Assembly: GCF_001514495.1 (NCBI RefSeq)
Contig: NZ_BCNM01000003.1
Location: forward strand, 186,001-250,000
DNA from: Paenibacillus pabuli NBRC 13638
Lineage (GTDB): Bacteria > Bacillota > Bacilli > Paenibacillales > Paenibacillaceae
Direction of reading: 5' to 3'
DNA length: 64,000 nt
Shown: piece after piece, positions 51,069 to 59,354 of the stretch
Numbering within the stretch: the stretch's first letter is position 1
Layout of the letters: each line of letters starts with the position of its first letter
The notes under the pieces: model-generated
Database searches by the model: none
Told to the model about the DNA's origin: nothing
The model's input: the letters and a program-made list of their open reading frames with translations, nothing else
Program-made: the position numbers and the translations under genes

Positions 51069-52530
51069 GCCATTCCGAATCAATGAGCATAATTTGACGA
51101 CGTTTTTCGCAGGTTCAGACGATGTTATTATCAGCAGTCACATGATCGGGGATTCTTCCCAACAGATTGTTGTTCTATATTGCAGTGGCATGATAGATAG
51201 CAAATCCATATATGATATTATTCTTCCCGAATTGACGCGAACCTACGAGAGTACCCACTTTGTTCGGACATCTGATATCGAAAAGTCCGTTACGCTTCAA
51301 TGGACCCGTATGGATCTGGAGAATGAAGCAATGGGGACGGAGCTCATGGCATTGCGGGTATTTGAAGGACATATGCTCATCTGCATCCCTTCTCTTCAGA
51401 CGATGTGGAGCATGGATATATCCAACATTCCGACCCGGACACCGGAAGAATCCACTACGGAGGTATCCATCCGTGGAGCGCGAGATGGATTTATCGAACG
51501 GTTGTCCGTCAATATTGCCTTGATTCGTACACGTCTGCGTACAGCCGAATTAGCCTGTAATATTGAATTAATCGGCTCTCGCTCCATGACCAAAGTCGCC
51601 CTGATGTACATCAAGAACATAGCCAATCCCGAGTTAATTGATGATGTCAAGAATCGACTGCGCAAAATCGATATAGAGCGAATCATGACAGCCAATGAAT
51701 TGGAAGAATTGCTGTCCCCTTCGAAAATTACACTGTTTCCGGTAACCCATTATACCGGCAGACCCGATTTTGCCTCCGAATGTCTTCTGAACGGCCGGTT
51801 CATTCTCATCGTGGATGGCAACCCCAGCGTTATCATTGGTCCCGTGAATCTGTTTCTGCTCCTCAAGTCCCCTGAGGATGCCAGCTTCCCGTTCCTTCCG
51901 GTGAATGTCGGTCGCATGCTGCGCTTTATTGGATTAATGGTGACCGTATTTCTGCCTGGATTCTATATCGCGCTGACTTCGTTTCACATGGATCAGCTGC
52001 CTTTCCCGCTTGTAGCCACCATCTCGGTCGGACGTATGGGGCTGCCGATGGAATCGGGTGTGGAGATGTTTCTTATCATGCTTCTCATGGAGCTGTTCAG
52101 GGAAGCCGGTGTGCGACTTCCCAGTGCCATTGGTCAGACACTGACCGTCGTTGGCGGTTTAATTATCGGGGATTCAGCCATCCGGGCGGGTATGGTTTCC
52201 CCGCTCATGATTGTTGTCATTGCCGTCACCGTCGTTGCCGGCGCAACCATCGTGAATCAGGTCATGACCAGTTCTGTTCTGATCCTGCGCTTTTTCTGTT
52301 TTGTACTGGGGGCATCCCTCGGCATATACGGTTTCATTCTGTCCATTATTCTGTTCCTGATCTATCTGACCGACCTGAAATCGTTCGGGATTCCTTATCT
52401 GACACCGCTCAGTCCGCTTCATTTCAAACAGGCTCTGGCCTCCTTGTTCAAGCTGCCGAAAGGCGGGATGAAACGCAGACCCGTCTATCTTGAAACGCAG
52501 AAGCCACGCAAAGAAGGTAATGAGCGATGA
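51025..52530 (+). CDS. Spore germinant receptor A subunit (GerA family), operon 2
   Basis: The 501-residue protein has the soluble GerA N-terminal region (about residues 1-290) and a membrane bundle (about 300-460) with LPSAIGQTLTVVGGLIIGDSA. Unlike the A subunit of operon 1 it has no hydrophobic segment at the extreme N-terminus, and it is shorter. The family stretch around LLVEG is more diverged than in operon 1. GGAGG lies eight bases before the ATG, which sits inside the end of the B gene. Its stop overlaps the C-subunit start (ATGA). Confidence 0.92.
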   Translation: MPIKTAPRKNPHPAEPFRINEHNLTTFFAGSDDVIISSHMIGDSSQQIVVLYCSGMIDSKSIYDIILPELTRTYESTHFVRTSDIEKSVTLQWTRMDLENEAMGTELMALRVFEGHMLICIPSLQTMWSMDISNIPTRTPEESTTEVSIRGARDGFIERLSVNIALIRTRLRTAELACNIELIGSRSMTKVALMYIKNIANPELIDDVKNRLRKIDIERIMTANELEELLSPSKITLFPVTHYTGRPDFASECLLNGRFILIVDGNPSVIIGPVNLFLLLKSPEDASFPFLPVNVGRMLRFIGLMVTVFLPGFYIALTSFHMDQLPFPLVATISVGRMGLPMESGVEMFLIMLLMELFREAGVRLPSAIGQTLTVVGGLIIGDSAIRAGMVSPLMIVVIAVTVVAGATIVNQVMTSSVLILRFFCFVLGASLGIYGFILSIILFLIYLTDLKSFGIPYLTPLSPLHFKQALASLFKLPKGGMKRRPVYLETQKPRKEGNER

Positions 52531-53690
52531 AGCGGCTCATGCGCCGATGGTTAGTAGGCATGCTGAGCCTCTCTCTTGGTTTGGTGACCAGCGGGTGTTG
52601 GAGTGCCTATGAGATTCAACAGGTGGACTATGCCAAAGCGATCGGGATTGATTACAAAGACGGGATATATCACATGTATGTTCAGACTATGGACTTTGCC
52701 AGTGTAGCCAAGAGTGACAGTTCAACCAAAACTGCAGATACCCCGCCGGTATGGGTTGGACATGCAACAGGAAAAACATTGAATCTGGCGGTAAACGAAC
52801 TGTTTCGAAGTTCCCAGCTCCATATCGCCTGGGGTCATGTAACGGCCATTGTCATGGCGGAAAGTGTGCTGACCAGCAATCACATCAAGGATGTGTTCGA
52901 TATGCTGGGTCGCTTCCCTGAATCGCGTTATACAACCTGGGTGTACGGCACGCGTGAACCGCTGGAAAATATTCTGAGTGCCACGTCCATATACAATATG
53001 TCTCCACTGGACAGCATTCTTCATAATCCACTACCTTCGTTTTTGGAGGAGTCCCTGTTTCCTCCTGTGCTCAGTTTCAAGCTCATTTCCACCCATAACA
53101 ACGCGTCCACGACAACCTATCTGCCTTGTATTACCCTGAACAAGGAGCATTGGTCGCAGAACAAAAAGAATCATGAACTGTTTATGATTGACGGCGCATT
53201 TTTTGAAAGGACCGGGGTTAATTTTGAATATTTGCCCCACAGCAAGATTCCAGGATACCACTGGTTACTCAAGGATATGCGGCGTGCTCCATTAATTATT
53301 GAGGATGAAGGAACCACCTATGGGGTGCTGAGTGTAGGCCTGCCTAATATCAAGATTGAACCTGTCGTTCAAGGGAATGAGGTCCGTTTCAACATTGATG
53401 CCAAGTACCTCACAGCCTTGTATGAGTATCTCACTCCTATTTCCTATGATGAGATGGTCCAATTTAGCGAGAAGACGTTAAAGGATCAAATCATGCAAAC
53501 GTATCGCGAAGGTCTGCAACGTGGGGTCGATATTTATGGGCTTCAGGAAAAGCTCTATCGTAAAAATCCAAAGCTTTGGCGCAAGCTGTCCAACAACGGC
53601 TCAAAGATGATCCTAACGGAGGATTCCATTCAGAAGCTGAATATTCATATTACGATTCCATATACGGGTAAATTCCGTAGGAAAGTGTAG
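52527..53690 (+). CDS. Spore germinant receptor C subunit (GerC-family lipoprotein), operon 2
   Basis: The 387-residue precursor has a lipoprotein signal with VTSGC (cysteine about residue 24) followed by WSAYEIQQVDYAKAIGID, typical of GerC proteins. The start overlaps the A-subunit stop by four bases. It completes a B-A-C receptor operon and is followed by a hairpin terminator. The two C subunits of the window are only distantly alike, so the two receptors probably respond to different nutrients. Confidence 0.92.
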   Translation: MKRLMRRWLVGMLSLSLGLVTSGCWSAYEIQQVDYAKAIGIDYKDGIYHMYVQTMDFASVAKSDSSTKTADTPPVWVGHATGKTLNLAVNELFRSSQLHIAWGHVTAIVMAESVLTSNHIKDVFDMLGRFPESRYTTWVYGTREPLENILSATSIYNMSPLDSILHNPLPSFLEESLFPPVLSFKLISTHNNASTTTYLPCITLNKEHWSQNKKNHELFMIDGAFFERTGVNFEYLPHSKIPGYHWLLKDMRRAPLIIEDEGTTYGVLSVGLPNIKIEPVVQGNEVRFNIDAKYLTALYEYLTPISYDEMVQFSEKTLKDQIMQTYREGLQRGVDIYGLQEKLYRKNPKLWRKLSNNGSKMILTEDSIQKLNIHITIPYTGKFRRKV

Positions 53691-53698
53691 TCATAACA

Positions 53699-53742
53699 CA
53701 TCCCCTGCCGTATGAAACGGACAAGGGGATGGTTTGGTTGGA
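53699..53742 (+). terminator. Terminator of germination operon 2
   Basis: CATCCCCT pairs with AGGGGATG, with an inner CCGT/ACGG stem; the tail GTTTGGTT is only moderately T-rich. It starts 9 bases after the GerC stop. Confidence 0.65.
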
Positions 53743-53805
53743 ACTGTGATTATTTTCCACGGGGGGTTGAGACGTTACAGAGTATACATAGCATTCATAT
53801 GATTT

Positions 53806-54372
53806 CTAATCTTCGTTGTCCAGTGTTGAGTATATCGTGTTGCCAGCGTTATCGAGTCCTCGGATGTTCATCTGCATTTCCGTTATTGGCTGCTGAATTA
53901 CGGCGTACCACAATCTCCCTTGATCAGAGGGTTCAAGGATCCCTGCCTCCACTTCCGCAGACGAAGGGTTCGGCTCATAGCGGATAAGTAATTGAACTAT
54001 GTCCGGATTGTGGATATATCCGTATACAATATAACTCGTGTTGTCATTAGAATACGGGTATCCTGCCAGATGATAAGATATTGGCCCATCCTTATTGTCC
54101 TGAAGGACACTTCCTGATTTAATTACTTCAGACGACCACTTCCTAATCTGGATCAAGGCAGAAGCAATACCCTCACTTTGAGCGTTCTGATATAAAACCA
54201 GGTGAGTTCTTGAATCGACGGGTGCTACCACCATCACCTGTTCAGGTTGAATGTTATTTCTGGTTAGTAGGGGGGCGAGCTCTTCTGTCTTGCATGATCG
54301 AATCAAGAAGAGAATCCCTGTAAGCACTATAATAAATACCACATAAGCTCCCCGTTTTTGATTACGCGTCAT
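53806..54372 (-). CDS. Small membrane-anchored protein of unknown function
   Basis: The 188-residue protein has one N-terminal membrane helix (GAYVVFIIVLTGILFLI, residues about 8-24) and an extracellular domain with VDSRTHLVLYQNAQSEGIAS and a hydrophilic, aromatic-rich second half. GAGG lies five bases before the ATG. It is encoded 15 bases after the four-helix membrane protein gene at 54388-54717, so the two form a unit. I do not recognise the family. Its place in a patch of small, decayed genes would fit an accessory or immunity role, which is inference only. Confidence 0.65.
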   Translation of the reverse strand: MTRNQKRGAYVVFIIVLTGILFLIRSCKTEELAPLLTRNNIQPEQVMVVAPVDSRTHLVLYQNAQSEGIASALIQIRKWSSEVIKSGSVLQDNKDGPISYHLAGYPYSNDNTSYIVYGYIHNPDIVQLLIRYEPNPSSAEVEAGILEPSDQGRLWYAVIQQPITEMQMNIRGLDNAGNTIYSTLDNED

Positions 54373-54387
54373 ATAATCCTCTTTTCT

Positions 54388-54717
54388 TTAAAAACCAAAT
54401 CTTAATCCCAAGTATTCGACGATGATCCACGAAGCTGGCCAAAGTAATGGCACATGAACAACCCAGTAAGGGGCTTTGTATCGCCCGTTCTCATAACTGA
54501 TGCCACAATAAAAAATTGCAAATAATACACCCAAAGGATAGGAAAAAAGAATTTTCCCCATTAAATCACGGGAAGTATCATATGTATGTGGAGACGGTGC
54601 AGCTAAAGACATACCAAGTCCAAAAAGGGCCATAGGCCAAATGAACAACGTAACTCCATATAAAACCAAAAATAATAATAAATAATTGTATAGCTTCTCA
54701 TTCTTCCTCTTGCTCAT
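54388..54717 (-). CDS. Small multi-helix membrane protein of unknown function
   Basis: The 109-residue protein has about three membrane helices (LLLFLVLYGVTLFIWPMALF, then a helix near residues 50-70 and one near 78-100) and a basic start. GGAGG lies four bases before the ATG. It precedes the membrane-anchored protein gene at 53806-54372. No family recognised. Confidence 0.65.
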   Translation of the reverse strand: MSKRKNEKLYNYLLLFLVLYGVTLFIWPMALFGLGMSLAAPSPHTYDTSRDLMGKILFSYPLGVLFAIFYCGISYENGRYKAPYWVVHVPLLWPASWIIVEYLGLRFGF

Positions 54718-54913
54718 ATGGCCTCCTGATTGCCTGAACGGAATTGCCTAACGTAAATAACCTCTTATCAGAAGATTTTACAGGATGGATATGGAAATAT
54801 AAATAGTTTGTTCCTTATTGTTTATTATAATGACCTCCAACACATAGGTTAGGAGGTTCATATAAGATATTAAATTATCCGTATTCACCACTAGGTAGCG
54901 GCCGCCTATAAGA

Positions 54914-55285
54914 CTATTTTCTATTCTGCCTATAGTACTCCATAATTCGCATGCGTGTGATCAGTATCAGGGTCTGTGGCAGCAGCACCACAAATATAAA
55001 TAGCGGCACGATCAGCACCAGATGAGCAGCAAAATTCTCTGCACCAAACGATGGTTTGGGGAGCTCAATGAAGTACCACCAGCACGGGATGGCAACAAGC
55101 CAGGTCAGTCCGGTAGAGATGAACATCTCCTTTACTCCGCTCCATAGAAAACAGAACAACGTGACAACTACAATTGGAACAGCCCAGGAATCAAATATGG
55201 GCCCCCAGCTCTGGAAAACAAAGATAATGGCAGGATACAAAAGATTGATGGTCCAGCGCCAGATCGGATTGTGGTAGATAAACAT
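54914..55285 (-). CDS. Small four-helix membrane protein of unknown function
   Basis: The 123-residue protein is largely hydrophobic with about four helices and a basic end (MRIMEYYRQNRK). AAGGAGGT lies upstream of the ATG with good spacing. It follows the decayed coiled-coil/lipase-like remnant at 55310-55599 by 24 bases on the same strand. Small membrane proteins placed right after toxin-like genes are often immunity proteins; that reading is inference. No family recognised. Confidence 0.65.
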   Translation of the reverse strand: MFIYHNPIWRWTINLLYPAIIFVFQSWGPIFDSWAVPIVVVTLFCFLWSGVKEMFISTGLTWLVAIPCWWYFIELPKPSFGAENFAAHLVLIVPLFIFVVLLPQTLILITRMRIMEYYRQNRK

Positions 55286-55309
55286 AATACCTCCTTGTTC
55301 GGCAAAAAT

Positions 55310-55599
55310 TTAATAAGGGGACTGAGCTTTGCGTCGTTCTTCGCGGTCTGTCTCTTCCATTTTCCTTATATATCGTTTTAATTGCTCTTTGTGTGCTTCT
55401 AGCTCTGCTAATTTGGATGTAGTCCCTTCAATAATATTTTGATACCTGGATTCAGATTCGATAAAAGGCATTTTGTTTATGCAGAGATAGCCATTACCCA
55501 CAACATCATTTAAATCGGTCTCCCAGTCGGTTAGTACACTCCATTGGGACGATCAGGCGGTTCAGTTCCCCTATAACCAATAATTACTTGATTGTGGTC
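55310..55599 (-). pseudogene. Decayed gene: lipase-like fragment joined to a coiled-coil tail
   Basis: Minus-strand translation from 55599 gives HNQVIIGYRGTEPPDRPNGV in one frame; then, after a shift of frame, LTDWETDLNDVVGNG, and on into KMPFIESESRYQNIIEG and a coiled-coil tail (SKLAELEAHKEQLKRYIRKM) that stops at 55310. RGTE followed by a DW-x-T/D-L motif resembles class 3 / Mbeg1-like lipases. A stop codon sits just before the first piece, and no nucleophile elbow remains. The last 63 codons are open and could still be expressed from a GTG at 55501, but they lack a ribosome site. The tail has a paralogue at 56897-57042. Confidence 0.5.
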
Positions 55600-55711
55600 C
55601 TACTTGTAAAAAACTGTAGCATCAAATCCCGCCCCCCCACCTAGTCTATTACAATAATTTGTATTAAAGTATCTTTAGAGTTTATTTCCATAAAAGGAGA
55701 ATTAATGCCCT

Positions 55712-56056
55712 ATGAAAATAAAACCAGCAGCTCTGATTTCACTTATTTTTTTATTTTTAATAGGAGGATGTTCAAGTATGTCTACCTCAGATAAGCAAAA
55801 CATTGTAGAAACAGCTACACCAATAAGTGTTCAGTACATAAAAAAATACTATAATGCGGACTTTATTATAACGAGTCATGATATAGATGCCCCTTCCATC
55901 CATTCACGTCTTTATCTCTACGGTCATATAACAGGACATGAGGATGAACGTATAACTGTATCCTATAATTACGATACACAGGAGGTTCTCAGTGTAGAAG
56001 GACCTGGTTGGTTTATCGATAGCCGAAATCCAAAAAAGGACATTCCTTCTTCCTGA
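55712..56056 (+). CDS. Small lipoprotein, paralogue 1 of 3
   Basis: The 114-residue precursor has a lipoprotein signal (LIFLFLIGGC, cysteine near residue 20). The mature part is a compact alpha/beta domain: a helix with VQYIKKYYNADF, then LYLYGHITGHEDERITVSYNYDTQEV. The pattern Y-x-K/D-x-Y...L-x-G-x-I...Y-D-T-x-E-V recurs in the proteins at 57697 and 58137, so the three are paralogues; this one is the most diverged. GGAG lies 12 bases before the ATG. Function unknown. Confidence 0.7.
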   Translation: MKIKPAALISLIFLFLIGGCSSMSTSDKQNIVETATPISVQYIKKYYNADFIITSHDIDAPSIHSRLYLYGHITGHEDERITVSYNYDTQEVLSVEGPGWFIDSRNPKKDIPSS

Positions 56057-56252
56057 AAAGCTCTGCAAAGAGACACACCGATAAATCAATATCAACATAT
56101 TCGAAAACTATGCTTTATGGATTCCATATAGGCCGTTTTTTCCAATCTGATTATAGAGGTGCTTAATTCTGGGGAAGAAATGAAGAGAATAAGCATGATT
56201 CTGGATTTTATAGCTCATACTACCTTCAGGAAATGACTGAAGGAGTGACAAC

Positions 56253-56786
56253 ATGAGGTTAAATAGTATCATGGCCGTTGGAGCCGTGTTAGCTTGCTCA
56301 ACACTGTTATGGGGCTGTGGTAATGGGACTGCGAATAATGCATCTCCGCAGCAGAATAACTCGGTCCAATCCGAGAGCTGGAACGATCCCAAACGACTGG
56401 AGGCTTCTCACCTGGAGGCACTGGAGCGGATGGAGAAGGATCACATCCATCGCATGGTTTCGCTGAATGCAAGCATGGATGGAGACAAAGTGATGACCAC
56501 CCTTGAACGGTCGAGCCAGAAGCTCGAGGAAATGAGACCGCTCGCTGAAATGCTGCAACATGAAGGTCACCCAGCCTTGTTACAGCGAATTCAGGATATG
56601 TCAGGAGATATTCAGGGCTCCAAACAAGTGGTTGCCGAGATGAAAAACCTACCGCAGGACGGGAAAATCAAGATCCAATCTGAAAACTCCGACTCCCTGC
56701 ACCACATTAGCAGCTTTCGCGATTACCACCAGTACATTCAGGAGAAAATTCAGACTTTTAACAGAGCTAACTCAGACACACATTAA
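56253..56786 (+). CDS. Predicted lipoprotein with helical domain
   Basis: The 177-residue precursor has a lipoprotein signal ending TLLWGC (cysteine about residue 22), a short N/Q/S-rich linker and a helical region of about 130 residues rich in E, K, M and H, with MVSLNASMDGDKVMTTLERS in its middle. AGGAG lies seven bases before the ATG and a strong terminator follows, so it is a single-gene unit. No family recognised. It is not related to the three small paralogous lipoproteins nearby. Confidence 0.75.
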   Translation: MRLNSIMAVGAVLACSTLLWGCGNGTANNASPQQNNSVQSESWNDPKRLEASHLEALERMEKDHIHRMVSLNASMDGDKVMTTLERSSQKLEEMRPLAEMLQHEGHPALLQRIQDMSGDIQGSKQVVAEMKNLPQDGKIKIQSENSDSLHHISSFRDYHQYIQEKIQTFNRANSDTH

Positions 56787-56845
56787 TCTGCATCCAGCTA
56801 ATCGTATAACAGCGCTCCATACCGATGTATAAACAAAACAATCCG

Positions 56846-56885
56846 TAGTTAGATGGGAAGGTTATTCCTGTCTAACTATTTTTTT
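56846..56885 (+). terminator. Terminator of the 56253-56786 lipoprotein gene
   Basis: TAGTTAGA (56846-56853) and TCTAACTA (56871-56878) form a perfect stem followed by a run of T. Confidence 0.88.
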
Positions 56886-56896
56886 GGTGAAGGGGT

Positions 56897-57042
56897 TTAT
56901 TGTAACCTGCTGAGATGCCTGCGATCTTCTCTGTCCGCTTCCTCCATTTTACGGATATATCGCTTTAGTTCCTCTTTATGAGCTTCGAGTTCAGTTAACT
57001 TTGGAGATGCCCCTCCATAAAAGACTGCATCTTGCTGCCCAT
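56897..57042 (-). pseudogene. Frameshifted small coiled-coil gene (paralogue of the tail at 55310)
   Basis: An ATG at 57042 has AGGAGG seven bases upstream and starts MGSKMQSFMEG, but the frame stops after 15 codons. One missing base in the GGGG run near 57010 explains this: restoring it continues as PKLTELEAHKEELKRYIRKM and a charged tail to the stop at 56897, 48 residues in all. This tail closely matches the one at 55310-55471. A simple deletion or a sequencing error are both possible. Confidence 0.65.
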
Positions 57043-57516
57043 TTCTTATTCCTCCTGTTTAGTCTTTCTATGTAGATGGATTCCTGATACCAACGATTGA
57101 TTCCTTGTAGTGTTGCTGTCGCGTTATAGGCGATGGGCGTAAAGGACTGACTTTCGCTGGTAGCTATATGTGTCTGAAACATCTGAATCGAAACCTGGAC
57201 ATCATTGGAGAAGCCACTTAAACTTAGCCTCATCTCCCAAGCAGCTTGCGCTAATGCTTCCTGATGAGCGGTCCATCTTGGAGAAATATCGACGGTTTCC
57301 CCTGTTCTCCAATCAATTAGCGGGCCTTTCAGATTTCCATTCTCATCAAACTCATATTGATCCATTCTTACGTCGTGAACTAACATCGGTGAGCCTGCGC
57401 CCAGAGGCTGAAAAGTACCTTTAACTGCAGCTGAAATGGCATCTGTCTCAATAGTCATTTTGGTAAGCAATTATCGATATTTTATGATATAGCTCATCAC
57501 TGATGTAATCCTGCAT
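56991..57516 (-). pseudogene. Frameshifted gene of unknown family with lipase-toxin-like context
   Basis: A start at 57516 with AGGAGG six bases upstream gives MQDYISDELYHKISIIAYQN and then a stop. The next frame, open from about 57470, encodes a further 155 residues including MLVHDVRMDQYEFDENGNLK and PRWTAHQEALAQAAWEMRL but has no ribosome site of its own. The simplest reading is one gene split by a frameshift near 57460. Its end overlaps the small coiled-coil gene. I cannot name the family. An intact protein starting at the ATG at 57458 is an alternative. Confidence 0.5.
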
Positions 57517-57696
57517 AACCAGCCTCCTAATTCAATGCATTTTTATTCTTATATGTAATCTGGTTTAAATTAAGTGTCTATAGTATATTTATACCATCAT
57601 ATGAAAACCGAGGTGCTATTGATTTGACAAAAAGATTACTTTTCTTTTTAGCCTTGGGATGCATCACATTTGATTGGTACGGCAAGGAGTAATGAA

Positions 57697-58029
57697 GTGA
57701 ATATTCCTAATAGAAAATATCTTACATTAGCGTTCTTGTTTATGTGGTTCAGTTTTGCTTTGATCGTATTAAGCGGATGTATGTCGAACGAACAAAAAGA
57801 AATTGTAAAAAAAGCGGAAGAAGCCAGTCTTGCTTATTTTAAAGAAAACTACGGGATTGATGTAGATTTTACAAATCATAAATTCATTCCGGCTGACTTA
57901 TCTCATACGGTATCATTGACGGGATATGTGAAAGGCAACAAAGATCAAGAAATATTCGCTATGGTGGATTATGATACCTATGAAGTCAAAACAGGCTCAG
58001 TGCCTGATCATATCAAGCCTCTTAAATAA
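57697..58029 (+). CDS. Small lipoprotein, paralogue 2 of 3
   Basis: The 110-residue precursor starts at GTG 57697, seven bases after AAGGAG. It has a lipoprotein signal ending IVLSGC (cysteine near residue 26) and a mature domain with LAYFKENYGIDVDFTNHKFI, DLSHTVSLTGYVKGN and VDYDTYEVKTG. It is clearly related to the protein at 58137, less so to that at 55712. The two close paralogues are convergent with a hairpin between them. Function unknown. Confidence 0.75.
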   Translation: MNIPNRKYLTLAFLFMWFSFALIVLSGCMSNEQKEIVKKAEEASLAYFKENYGIDVDFTNHKFIPADLSHTVSLTGYVKGNKDQEIFAMVDYDTYEVKTGSVPDHIKPLK

Positions 58030-58077
58030 ATCGATCCATCTCTCACTTGGAAGTAAGATATTAGAAGTATTAAATGG

Positions 58078-58109
58078 AGAGCCTTATGTTGACATAGGCT
58101 CTTTAATTA
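58078..58109 (+). terminator. Terminator between two convergent lipoprotein genes
   Basis: AGAGCC-TTATG pairs with CATA-GGCTCT with one bulged base, followed by TTTAATTAT on the plus strand. Confidence 0.75.
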
Positions 58110-58136
58110 TGTAGTAGGTCCATATTCGTTTAGCAT

Positions 58137-58433
58137 TCAATTTTTCTTTTGTTTCAGCATTTCTTTGGGAACAATTGCTGTTTGGACTTCAAACGTATCA
58201 TAATCAATAAGAATAGAGATTTCCGTTTCTTTGTCCTCTTGGATATGCCCGCTTAGACTAACATTGTGACTAAGATCTTTTGGCATGAACTTATGATCTG
58301 TAAACTCAACTTTCGTATTGTATTGATCTATAAAATACTGTTGACCAATTTCTGTGGCCTGGTCAATGATTTTGTCTTGATTGGGCATAGAATTGCATCC
58401 TCCAAGGATAAATAATAGAAGTATAGATATCAT
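58137..58433 (-). CDS. Small lipoprotein, paralogue 3 of 3
   Basis: The 98-residue frame from ATG 58433 begins MISILLLFILGGC, so the lipoprotein cysteine is near residue 13 and the signal looks short. The frame is open further upstream through NNIFKKLKCVS, and GGGGG near 58470 suggests the true start may be a rare CTG or ATT about ten codons earlier. The mature domain (QYFIDQYNTKVEFTDHKFM, DLSHNVSLSGHIQED, IDYDTFEVQTA) is the close paralogue of the protein at 57697. Function unknown. Confidence 0.7.
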   Translation of the reverse strand: MISILLLFILGGCNSMPNQDKIIDQATEIGQQYFIDQYNTKVEFTDHKFMPKDLSHNVSLSGHIQEDKETEISILIDYDTFEVQTAIVPKEMLKQKKN

Positions 58434-58786
58434 AGATACACATTTAAGCTTTTTAAAAATATTATTCAGCCCCCTATATATGTGAATTTATTCCAAAGAA
58501 GCAGAATCATTATAGTGTATCTTTGGTGTAACGTGTATACAACATCTGAAAAACGAGCAAAAAGTCTTTATCCCTTTTAGGCAGTAGAAGCAGGCTCATT
58601 CAAGTACCTAGGCAGTTGTTACCAGAAATAACATCACACTTTTGCGTGTATACGTTAGGAAACAAATTTCGCCTTATCCTAATGAAGTTATGAGGCAGTA
58701 ACTGTACACATGATTCCTACATACACCACTGCCTTCACTTTACAGTGCTATTCATTCATAGGGATTTACCTCTATTCATTCATGTC
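58434..58786. other. Intergenic region without a supported gene
   Basis: About 350 bp of AT-rich sequence. Two GTATAC-centred segments (ACGTGTATAC near 58532 and GTGTATACGT near 58640) form a loose inverted pair about 110 bp apart; their role is unclear. I see no RNA gene or strong terminator. Confidence 0.35.
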
Positions 58787-59068
58787 TCATTCCACCCACA
58801 AGGATACCCATATAAAAATGCTGAATAACACAACTGGCATAAGCGCACCAGTGGCTAACATGATCCAAAGTGCTGCTGGCCTTCTATCTTGGCGGTATGG
58901 ATCGAGTCTGCGCAGTTGTTCTTTCCGCCATTTCGCAAACTTGAGTTGTCTGATCATATGATTCAACATTTTTTGCCGCTGTTCCCCTTCTTCTACATCC
59001 TCCAGTACACGTCGCAACTCATCATATAAGCGCGCCTCTTCCTGCTCATCCACTGTGGTTGTCGTCAT
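58787..59068 (-). CDS. Small tail-anchored membrane protein
   Basis: The 93-residue protein has a long charged helix (residues about 8-58, with heptad-like E/L/R spacing) and one C-terminal membrane helix (ALWIMLATGALMPVVLFSIFIW). The charged part should face the cytoplasm. GGGAGGGG lies upstream of the ATG with good spacing. It is transcribed alone. No family recognised. Confidence 0.7.
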   Translation of the reverse strand: MTTTTVDEQEEARLYDELRRVLEDVEEGEQRQKMLNHMIRQLKFAKWRKEQLRRLDPYRQDRRPAALWIMLATGALMPVVLFSIFIWVSLWVE

Positions 59069-59244
59069 CCTAATCCCCTCCCTAACCTAATTAACACGGA
59101 AACGCGTCCAAAGTTTGGAATTTTATTGAGAAATGAACGTAAGACTGCTCATGTTCTATAATCATCTTCGCCAACTCCTGATCTGAAGTTATTTCTTAGA
59201 GCAGGGCTCTCCTCCGGAGTTCAGGTCAAGCCACATGAGAACAG

Positions 59245-59291
59245 CAAAAAAGCGGTCCTCTTCCATGACCAGCGTCAAGTCGGAGAACCGC
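59245..59291 (-). terminator. Terminator of the galactokinase gene
   Basis: GCGGTCCTC (59251-59259) pairs with GAGAACCGC (59282-59290) with one mismatch; on the minus strand the stem is followed by six T. Confidence 0.8.
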
Positions 59292-59354
59292 ATGTAATGT
59301 ACCTTTAATACCATTCGTACGTTTAAACATCGCAGGTGTGTTACACCGACTACA

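Noticed and set aside
57624..57692. A TTG-started 22-codon frame with a lipobox-like ALGC just before the 57697 lipoprotein gene
   Set aside because: Poorly spaced ribosome site and very short; it may be a truncated lipoprotein leader but cannot be supported as a gene.
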